DNA from: Flavivirga algicola
GTDB lineage: Bacteria; Bacteroidota; Bacteroidia; Flavobacteriales; Flavobacteriaceae
NCBI RefSeq assembly: GCF_012910715.1
Contig: NZ_JABBHF010000005.1
Span: 62,001 to 126,000, forward strand
Direction of reading: 5' to 3'
Length of the DNA: 64,000 nucleotides
The translations under genes and the position numbers were made by a program. Shown one piece after another: positions 56,556 through 64,000 of this stretch (within the stretch, counting starts at the first letter, position 1; each line of letters begins with the position of its first letter). The notes beneath the pieces were generated by a model. The model did no database searches. It saw nothing but the letters and a program-made list of their open reading frames with translations, and had not been told where the DNA came from.

Positions 56556-57955
56556 TATATCGTGTCTTTTAAGAAGTTAGCAAACTTCAAAACGAGTTCG
56601 TCATTATTTTTTGCTGCTGTAACCTGTAAACCTGTTTCTGTACCTTGAGGAACGGTTAAGGTTGGTAGTTGTCCTAGGCTAAAACCTACTGTGTAAGCAT
56701 CCGATAAATACATCGTTAAAGGGGCTTTTAAACTGTCCCCAATTTTAGGAGGCGTATTGGGTGTTACTGGCGATAAGATAATGTCCACTTCATTAAAATC
56801 TTTTTCAAAGTTTTCAGAAATAGCATCTCTTAAAGCAAGGCCTTTTAAATATATTTCATCAGAAAACCCTTGAGACAATACCTGGTTGCCACCAACAATT
56901 CTACGTTTGGTTTCTTCTGAAAATTTCTCAGATCGGGTTATGGCATAAGATTCTTTTAAGTCCTTATCGTCAATGCGATCCCCATAATTGGTGCCATCTA
57001 GTCGTGATAGGTTTGAAGCGGTTTCTGCCATGGCCAATGTGTAATAAGTAGAAACCAGAATATCAGATTTAAAGAAGTCCAGTTCTTTTACCTGAATACC
57101 CTTGGATTTTATTTTTTCAATAGACATTAAAAAATCCGTTTTGATACTGGCATCAATCGCTTCGTTTTCTACAAAGTTTTTAAAATAACCAACGGTTTTA
57201 ATGCTAGCTGTGTTTAAAATACTCTCTTGTTTAATAGCTTCAGAAGGATAGGTTGTTTGGTCTTTTGTGTCTTTTCCACTCATGGCGTTTAGGACAATGC
57301 GAATATCTTCAGCAGATTTAGCTATAGGTCCTACACAGTCTGTCGATGATGCATAGGCCATTAAACCATAACGAGAAATACGTCCGTAAGTTGGTTTTAA
57401 TCCATATACATTATTGTAACCAGCTGGCTGACGTACCGAACCACCAGTGTCTCCACCAATAGAAAAAACAGTGTAGTCCTTAGCAACATTAACCGCAGAA
57501 CCTCCACTGGAACCACCGCCAACTAATTCTGGATTTGTAGCGTTTTTAACAGCACCAAAGATGGTATTTTCACTAGATGAGCCATGACCAAAACTGTCGC
57601 AGTTTTCTTTTACAACGGGTATGGCACCTGCATCCAATAGTTTTTGAATAGCTGTGGCCGTGTATGCCGATTTATAATTTTTAAGTAAGTCTGAGCTTGC
57701 TGTTGCATAAGTACCTTGAAGCATATACACATCTTTGATCCCAAATGGAATGCCCTCAAGCAAACCAATGGTGTCACCATTTGCAATTTTAGCATCCACC
57801 TTGGCTGCTCTGTCTAATGCCAATTCGGTTAATAACGAGTTTACGGTGTTATAAGTGTTCTCTTTGAGCGCGCTTAATTTTTCTTGTATTAAATCGACAC
57901 AAGAAATTTCCTTGTCCACTAATTTTTGGTGGATTTGTTGTATTTGAGATTCCAT
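56555..57955 (-). CDS. gatA: Glutamyl/aspartyl-tRNA(Gln/Asn) amidotransferase subunit A
   Basis: 466 residues, amidase-signature enzyme that releases ammonia from glutamine. Catalytic triad visible: Lys in GIPFGIKDVY, Ser in GGGSSGGSAVNVAKD, and Ser in GGDTGGSVRQPAGYNN, followed by YGLKPTYGRISRYGLMAYAS. Directly coupled to gatB/aspS (1-bp overlap) and 3 bp after gatC. Confidence 0.98.
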   Translation of the reverse strand: MESQIQQIHQKLVDKEISCVDLIQEKLSALKENTYNTVNSLLTELALDRAAKVDAKIANGDTIGLLEGIPFGIKDVYMLQGTYATASSDLLKNYKSAYTATAIQKLLDAGAIPVVKENCDSFGHGSSSENTIFGAVKNATNPELVGGGSSGGSAVNVAKDYTVFSIGGDTGGSVRQPAGYNNVYGLKPTYGRISRYGLMAYASSTDCVGPIAKSAEDIRIVLNAMSGKDTKDQTTYPSEAIKQESILNTASIKTVGYFKNFVENEAIDASIKTDFLMSIEKIKSKGIQVKELDFFKSDILVSTYYTLAMAETASNLSRLDGTNYGDRIDDKDLKESYAITRSEKFSEETKRRIVGGNQVLSQGFSDEIYLKGLALRDAISENFEKDFNEVDIILSPVTPNTPPKIGDSLKAPLTMYLSDAYTVGFSLGQLPTLTVPQGTETGLQVTAAKNNDELVLKFANFLKDTI

Positions 57956-57958
57956 AAT

Positions 57959-58225
57959 CTATGCATCTATAACTTTAGAAACTACTAAATAGCCATTTTT
58001 CTCTTTCGGGAAATTGTCTTTAATGATCTGTTTTTCTAGTGCAGAGCTTTCAATCACGACATCATCTCTTAAATTATTTAAAGACACGCTGTTATTATGA
58101 TTATTATTGGGGGCATTATTTGCTGTTTGTGCATTTTTAATCACATCAAATAATTTACTCACAGCCTCAGAGGGCTGTGCACCTTTAATACTCGACAATA
58201 CGTCGACTGTCATAATTTTACTCAT
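57959..58225 (-). CDS. gatC: Atypical GatC, amidotransferase subunit C
   Basis: 88 residues. The C-terminal ~40 residues fit GatC (LRDDVV, then KDNFPKEKNGYLVVSKVIDA). The N-terminal half lacks the usual LARLxL helical pair, and a low-complexity Asn-rich stretch (TANNAPNNNHNNSVSLNN) lies in the middle. GatC is a belt stabilising GatA-GatB. First structural gene of the operon, preceded by an attenuator-like leader. Identity rests on position and the C-terminal motif. Confidence 0.8.
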   Translation of the reverse strand: MSKIMTVDVLSSIKGAQPSEAVSKLFDVIKNAQTANNAPNNNHNNSVSLNNLRDDVVIESSALEKQIIKDNFPKEKNGYLVVSKVIDA

Positions 58226-58245
58226 GTCTTAATTTTTAGTTTAAC

Positions 58246-58274
58246 AAAAAAGCCTTCCAAATTTGGAAGGCTTT
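58246..58274 (-). terminator. Intrinsic terminator in the gatC leader (attenuator)
   Basis: Minus strand: AAAGCCTTCC (58274-58265), loop AAATTT, GGAAGGCTTT (58258-58249), ending in six T (58251-58246). It lies 21 nt upstream of the gatC ATG. Its 5' arm CCTTCC can alternatively pair with GGAAGG at 58301-58296. Confidence 0.85.
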
Positions 58275-58295
58275 ATATATTTTTAAAAACAATAA

Positions 58296-58320
58296 CCTTC
58301 CTAATCCTAAACATTAGGAT
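58296..58320 (-). promoter_or_regulatory. Antiterminator and anti-antiterminator segments of the gat leader
   Basis: Minus strand: ATCCTAA (58320-58314) and TTAGGAT (58310-58304) form a perfect 7-bp hairpin that spans the last leader codons and stop. GGAAGG (58301-58296) just after it can pair with the terminator 5' arm CCTTCC (58270-58265). The two structures compete in the order 1:2, 2:3, 3:4 of classical attenuators. Confidence 0.7.
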
Positions 58321-58354
58321 TATTGAAATTATTATTGTTATTATTTTTTGTCAT
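58307..58354 (-). CDS. Asn-rich leader peptide of the gatCAB-aspS operon
   Basis: ATG 58354-58352 to TAG 58309-58307; 15 residues MTKNNNNNNFNNPNV, 9 of them Asn (AAT and AAC codons). It starts about 17 nt after a TATCTTTG -7 box and ends inside the first leader hairpin. Too short for ordinary ORF calling. By analogy with leader peptides of amino-acid operons, it would sense charged tRNA(Asn). Confidence 0.72.
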   Translation of the reverse strand: MTKNNNNNNFNNPNV

Positions 58355-58371
58355 AATATGTTATCTGCTGT

Positions 58372-58379
58372 CAAAGATA
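58372..58379 (-). promoter_or_regulatory. -7 box of the gat operon promoter
   Basis: CAAAGATA on +, which is TATCTTTG on minus, fitting TAnnTTTG and identical to the argS and queE boxes. Expected transcript start is about 10-12 nt before the leader ATG. Confidence 0.65.
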
Positions 58380-58699
58380 TGTAGAATAAATTTAGTAAAC
58401 ATCATTTTTTCTTCATCTACAATTTTTATTGTCAAATTAATAAAAAACCCAAAATTATTTTATTGCTTTTATAACGATTATTCGTTTAAGGTTCATTCTA
58501 GGCATAATATTTCGTTATTGTAAGTTGGAAAGCATGGTTTGTTCATCTGTGGTATGATTGAAAATTTCATAAAACAACCTATGTAAATACGTTGTGTTTA
58601 ATGCTTGTTTTCTAAACTTTAAATCTGTTCTGTTTGAACTAAACTAAAAAACAAAGAAAGTTTTTAAACAAAAGCTAATATAACATTGATAAATGACCA
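58380..58699. other. AT-rich spacer between divergent gat operon and LRR gene
   Basis: No ORF above background, hairpin or repeat could be supported in this stretch, other than whatever upstream promoter elements it holds for the two divergent units. A 66-codon + strand reading frame (58323-58523) runs antisense through the leader peptide and looks spurious. Confidence 0.4.
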
Positions 58700-58779
58700 A
58701 TTTGTGATTTCAAATGAGTGATTTGTGATGTTTAGCGATTTCACAAAATAGATTAGGACTTCATTGATTGATTTGTGAT
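58700..58779. repeat. Three ATTTGTGAT direct repeats upstream of the LRR gene
   Basis: ATTTGTGAT at 58700-58708, 58721-58729 and 58771-58779, 21 and 50 bp apart, with related words (GATTTCACAAA, ATTGAT) between and after. They lie 80-160 bp before the LRR ATG and may be protein-binding sites. Confidence 0.45.
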
Positions 58780-58858
58780 CAAAATTGATCTAAAATTGAT
58801 TGTAAAAAGTAATTAATTGCGACCTGTAAATTTAAGATCAATTTAAAACCAAATCATT

Positions 58859-60610
58859 ATGAACAAACAATTACTTTTTTTATTAACCGTCATTTTATAC
58901 GGTATGTTGTCTTATGGACAAACGTTTACATTTAATGGTATAAATTATACGGTTACCGATGCTGTTGCTGAAACGGTGGAGGTTGCATCAAACACAAACT
59001 ATACGGGAGCCGCTGTGATTCCTGCTACGGTGACAGATGGTGGTGTTACCTATCAGGTTAAGGCTGTAGGTCTTGAGGCGTTTAAAGACTGTGTAGGGTT
59101 GATGTCTGTGAGTATGCCAAATTCTATTGAAATCATTGAAAATTCTGCTTTTCATAATTGTACAGGTTTAACATCTGTAAATATTCCAAATTCCGTATCA
59201 GCCATTTATTTTCATGCATTTAGAAATTGTACGGGCTTAACCTCCTTAGATATTCCAGATTCAGTTTTGACTATTGGAAGGTATGCTTTTTCAGGCTGTA
59301 CAGGATTAACGTCATTAAACATTTCAAATTCTGTAAGGAGTATTGGTCCATTTGCGTTTAGCAACTGTCGTAGCATAACGTCATTAAGCATTCCTGATTC
59401 TATTTCAATTATAGCTGAATCTGCATTTTCAGGCTGCACTCGTATAGAGTCATTGGATATTCCTGATTCTATAGAGGGTATTCGTGATTATGCCTTTGCA
59501 GGCTGTCATAGCATAACGTCGTTGGATATTCCGAATTCTGTTTTGACTATAGGAAGTAGTGCGTTTCGTGGTTGTGCAAGTTTAACTTCCATAGTTATTC
59601 CAGATTCTGTAGTGAGTATTGGAGATAGTACATTTAGGGATTGTACAGGTTTAACGACTATCGATATTCCAGATTCAGTTTCAAGAATTGAAGATTTTAC
59701 GTTTTATAACTGTACAGGGCTAACATCAATAATTATCTCAAATTCTGTTGTAGCTATTGGGCGTTATGCATTTTCTAGGTGTAGTAGTTTAGAGTCAATA
59801 AATATTCCAGATTCTGTTACCAGTATTGGAGAATTTGTATTTCAAGCCAGTACAGGGTTAAGATCATTGAATATCCCAGATTCTGTAACAACTATTGAAA
59901 AAGGAACGTTTTCTAATTGTACTGGTTTGATCTCAATAAGTATCCCAAGTTCGATAACAAGTATTGGTGACAGTGCGTTTAGTAGCTGTGTAAACCTGAG
60001 ATCATTGGATATTCCAGAGTCTGTTGTAAGCATTGGAACAAATGGGTTTTATAATTGTAGAGCATTAAGATCATTAGATATTCCAAATTCTATAACAAGT
60101 ATTGGAGCAAGATCGTTTTCTAACTGTAAAAATTTAACAACATTGAGTATTCCTAATTCTGTGATTAGCATTGGAGAAGTTGCATTTTCTGATTGTACAT
60201 CACTGACTTCGGTAACCGTTGCTCATGCATCTCCCTTGTCAATTAATAGCAATGTATTTGAGAATGTAAATACCGCAGCAGCGACTTTGCACGTGCCATC
60301 GGGGCGTAAAATTGCTTACAGAGCAGCAGATGTATGGAGAGATTTTGGAACTGTATTAAATACAGAGGAACTACAAAAAAATGCAAATACATTTAGTATG
60401 TATCCCGTTCCTAACAAAGGCGTCTTAAATGTAAAATCGAAGGTCTATGATTCCTTTCAAATCATAAACCAATATGGTCAAGAAGTGAAACGTTTTACAG
60501 TAGCACCAGGAGTCGCTACAAAATTAAATATAAGTTTTTTAAGTGACGGTATTTATTATGTTAAAGCAGTACAAAGTACTAGTACAAAAAAACTGGTTAT
60601 CAAGAAATAG
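58859..60610 (+). CDS. BspA-type leucine-rich repeat protein with T9SS sorting domain
   Basis: 583 residues. Signal peptide (LLFLLTVILYGMLSYGQ), then a short N-terminal module, then about 18 BspA/Treponema-type LRRs of 23 residues (CTGLTSVNIPNSV-x-I-x-AF pattern, residues ~70-480). The C-terminal type IX secretion sorting domain is ~500-583 (FSMYPVPNKGVLNVKSKVYD, ending KKLVIKK). Expected to be secreted across the outer membrane and attached to the surface, a likely adhesin-like or binding role. Its sorting domain DNA is almost identical to that of the next gene. Confidence 0.92.
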   Translation: MNKQLLFLLTVILYGMLSYGQTFTFNGINYTVTDAVAETVEVASNTNYTGAAVIPATVTDGGVTYQVKAVGLEAFKDCVGLMSVSMPNSIEIIENSAFHNCTGLTSVNIPNSVSAIYFHAFRNCTGLTSLDIPDSVLTIGRYAFSGCTGLTSLNISNSVRSIGPFAFSNCRSITSLSIPDSISIIAESAFSGCTRIESLDIPDSIEGIRDYAFAGCHSITSLDIPNSVLTIGSSAFRGCASLTSIVIPDSVVSIGDSTFRDCTGLTTIDIPDSVSRIEDFTFYNCTGLTSIIISNSVVAIGRYAFSRCSSLESINIPDSVTSIGEFVFQASTGLRSLNIPDSVTTIEKGTFSNCTGLISISIPSSITSIGDSAFSSCVNLRSLDIPESVVSIGTNGFYNCRALRSLDIPNSITSIGARSFSNCKNLTTLSIPNSVISIGEVAFSDCTSLTSVTVAHASPLSINSNVFENVNTAAATLHVPSGRKIAYRAADVWRDFGTVLNTEELQKNANTFSMYPVPNKGVLNVKSKVYDSFQIINQYGQEVKRFTVAPGVATKLNISFLSDGIYYVKAVQSTSTKKLVIKK

Positions 60611-60632
60611 GGCTTTTAGAATGACTGGTCTT

Positions 60633-60661
60633 AAAGCTGCCATGTATTGGCAGCTTTTTTT
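60633..60661 (+). terminator. Intrinsic terminator after first LRR gene
   Basis: AAAGCTGCCA / TGGCAGCTTT stem, loop TGTAT, seven T. Confidence 0.88.
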
Positions 60662-60824
60662 GTTAACAATATTTGTGCTAATAAAAACAGAATTACAAAA
60701 GTAATTCCCATTTTTGGGGACGAATAAATGTCTTTTTTAGGCTTACGGTCAGAATAAGAAAAGATGCCATATTTAGGTACGGAAATACCCTATATTCAGT
60801 GAGAAAAACAAGTGTCATGTTGAA

Positions 60825-60832
60825 TAAATTTG
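60825..60832 (+). promoter_or_regulatory. -7 box of the second LRR gene
   Basis: TAAATTTG fits TAnnTTTG, 37 bp before ATG 60870. Confidence 0.5.
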
Positions 60833-60869
60833 CATCATAATCGAGTATGAAATTTTAACTCTAATCGTG

Positions 60870-62213
60870 ATGAATAAACAAATACTTTTTTTACTGTTGA
60901 CTTTTGTGTGTGGTATGATGTCCTATGGACAGGATTTTGAATACAATGGCATTAACTATAGGGTAACCGATGATATGGCACTAACAGTAGAGGTTGCTGT
61001 AAATGTAGATTATACAGGTGATGCTGTGATCCCTGCTGCTGTAGTCTATAATGGTGACTCTTATCGGGTTACAAAAATTGGAGATGAGGCTTTTAGGAAC
61101 TGTACAGGCTTAAGTTCGGTAAATATTCCAGATTCCGTTATAAGTGTTGGGCATCATGTTTTTTCTGGTTGTAGTAGCTTAGTTTCAGCAAATATCCCAG
61201 ATTCCATTACGGGTATTGGGCATAGTATGTTTTATAATTGTACTAGCTTGGTCTCAATAAGTATCCCAGATTCCGTTACGAGTATAGGAGTTCAGGCATT
61301 TAGAAATTGCAGAGTTTTAAACTCAATAAGCATCCCAGATTTTGTTACCAGTATTGGGGCGCATGCGTTTTCTAGCTGTAGAAGCTTAACCTCAATAGGT
61401 ATTCCAAGTTCTGTTATGAGTATTGGAGATTCGGCTTTTTGGGACTGTTCTTATTTAACATCGGTAAACATCCCAGATGCTGTCACCAGTATTGGAGATC
61501 GTGTATTTGGTGGATGTAATAGATTGGCATCTATAGTTATACCCGATTCGGTTACAAGTATTGGTGAATTAGCATTTTATACATGTCGTAATTTGGTCTC
61601 AATAAATATCCCAGATTCTGTTACTAGTATTGGAGATCGTGCGTTTTCTAGTTGTTCTAGTTTAACTTCAGTAAGTATCCCAGATTCCGTTACGAATATA
61701 GGGCTTCGTGCATTTAATGGCTGTACTGGTTTAATATCGGTAAATATCCCAGATTCCGTTACCAGTATTGGAAGTTATACGTTTGCTAGCTGTATAAGAT
61801 TAACTTCGGTAACTGTGGGTCATGCATCTCCTTTGGCCATTGATAGAACTGTTTTTAACAATGTAAATACCTCAGGAGTGACTTTACATGTACCAGCGGG
61901 GCTTAAAATTGCTTACAGAACGGCAGACGTATGGAAAGATTTTGGAACCGTATTAAATACAGAGAAACTACAAAAAAATGCAAATACATTTAGTATGTAT
62001 CCCGTTCCTAACAAAGGCGTTTTAAATGTAAAATCGAAGGTCTATGATTCCTTTCAAATCATAAACCAATACGGTCAAGAAGTGAAGCGTTTTGCAGTAA
62101 CACCAGGAATCACTACAAAATTAAACACAGGGTTTTTAAGCGACGGAGTTTATTATGTTAAAGCAGTCCAAGCCCAGGACACTGGTGCGAAAAAGCTAAT
62201 TGTTAAGAGGTAA
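60870..62213 (+). CDS. BspA-type leucine-rich repeat protein with T9SS sorting domain, paralogue
   Basis: 447 residues from ATG 60870 (an in-frame GTG lies one codon earlier). Same layout as the preceding gene but with about 12 repeats: signal peptide (MNKQILFLLLTFVCGMMSYG), N-module, BspA LRRs (SVNIPDSVTSIGDRAFSSCS style, ~70-335), type A sorting domain at the end (FSMYPVPNKGVLNVKSKVYD, ending AKKLIVKR). A tandem duplicate, separately transcribed (terminator before, -7 box, terminator after). Confidence 0.92.
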   Translation: MNKQILFLLLTFVCGMMSYGQDFEYNGINYRVTDDMALTVEVAVNVDYTGDAVIPAAVVYNGDSYRVTKIGDEAFRNCTGLSSVNIPDSVISVGHHVFSGCSSLVSANIPDSITGIGHSMFYNCTSLVSISIPDSVTSIGVQAFRNCRVLNSISIPDFVTSIGAHAFSSCRSLTSIGIPSSVMSIGDSAFWDCSYLTSVNIPDAVTSIGDRVFGGCNRLASIVIPDSVTSIGELAFYTCRNLVSINIPDSVTSIGDRAFSSCSSLTSVSIPDSVTNIGLRAFNGCTGLISVNIPDSVTSIGSYTFASCIRLTSVTVGHASPLAIDRTVFNNVNTSGVTLHVPAGLKIAYRTADVWKDFGTVLNTEKLQKNANTFSMYPVPNKGVLNVKSKVYDSFQIINQYGQEVKRFAVTPGITTKLNTGFLSDGVYYVKAVQAQDTGAKKLIVKR

Positions 62214-62250
62214 GATTTTCTAGAAGCATTTTACAATTTTAAAAATACTG

Positions 62251-62293
62251 CCTAAAAGTGTTGTTCAAAATAACATTTTTAGGTAGCTTTTTT
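62251..62293 (+). terminator. Intrinsic terminator after second LRR gene
   Basis: CCTAAAAGTGTT (62251-62262) / AACATTTTTAGG (62272-62283), then TAGC and six T. Confidence 0.82.
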
Positions 62294-62527
62294 AATTAAA
62301 AACGTTTGTGCTTTTCTAAATTATCAATAAAAAAATGATAATGTTAATTTAAAACATTACTTCTATGGGGTTTTATGTTTTTACTTGAAATTCAAAAAGA
62401 ATAAAAAAAGCTAAAATCCATTTTAAGGTTGTTTTTAGACGATTTAAGCCGTTTTTAAGAAATTAACAATTGTTGATAATTATTGTATAAAGTCTCGGAG
62501 ATGCTTTTTAAAAGGGTGATGTTTTTG

Positions 62528-62535
62528 TATATTTG
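62528..62535 (+). promoter_or_regulatory. -7 box of the gyrB promoter
   Basis: TATATTTG fits TAnnTTTG, 73 bp before the gyrB ATG. The remainder of the 395-bp gap (62294-62527) shows nothing recognisable. Confidence 0.5.
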
Positions 62536-62542
62536 TTAGTAA

Positions 62543-64000
<1,458 letters not shown>

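Noticed and set aside
58323-58523. 66-codon + strand ORF over the gat leader
   Set aside because: Hydrophobic low-complexity translation of AT-rich DNA, antisense to the leader peptide; no start context.
59080-60200. Regular DNA repeats resembling a CRISPR or satellite array
   Set aside because: The 69-bp periodicity is in frame and encodes 23-residue BspA leucine-rich repeats.

Overview
The window is a chromosomal segment of a marine-type Flavobacteriaceae (Bacteroidota). The evidence is low GC, no Shine-Dalgarno sequences before most starts, TAnnTTTG -7 promoter boxes, a type IX secretion sorting domain, TonB receptors controlled by ECF sigma/FecR, a fused GatB-AspS, and the gene order rplQ-carA-eno-gltA. 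Species cannot be read from the sequence.

Layout. Positions 1-14319 hold the S10-spc-alpha ribosomal supercluster, from the 3' end of rpsJ through secY, infA, rpmJ, rpoA and rplQ, all on the + strand. Positions 14377-29159 hold metabolic housekeeping genes (carA, eno, gltA, two guanidine-modifying hydrolases, a TPR histidine kinase, argS). Between the two hydrolases sits what looks like an inserted AraC regulator plus sugar kinase, isomerase and class II aldolase cassette. Positions 29180-34686 (minus) hold an accessory block: a 1393-residue WGR-LRR-DUF4132 protein and two orphan proteins. Positions 34904-41568 hold an ECF sigma / FecR / STN-TonB-receptor signalling locus with a divergent acidic repeat lipoprotein. 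The FecR gene and the lipoprotein gene share an identical 11-bp upstream motif, suggesting one sigma regulon. Positions 41744-53063 hold ffh, folD, rluF, an alpha/beta hydrolase with a cupin, a YitT protein, a HerA-like ATPase, secreted VGIGTT proteins, queE and a DUF2911 protein. Positions 53211-58225 (minus) hold gatC-gatA-gatB/aspS. Positions 58859-62213 hold two BspA-type LRR proteins with T9SS sorting domains, followed by the 5' part of gyrB.

The most striking signal is upstream of gatC. A -7 box is followed by a 15-codon ORF in which 9 codons are Asn. Then come mutually exclusive hairpins and an intrinsic terminator 24 nt before gatC. This has the architecture of a ribosome-mediated attenuator in which Asn-tRNA shortage would switch on the operon encoding the Asp-tRNA(Asn)/Glu-tRNA(Gln) amidotransferase fused to AspRS. 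Other points of interest are the shared sigma promoter motif, a perfect inverted repeat operator before the sugar cassette, a terminator/antiterminator-like element between rpsJ and rplC, and a dispersed palindromic repeat, one copy of which lies inside argS. All calls are from reading the sequence; no database search was run.
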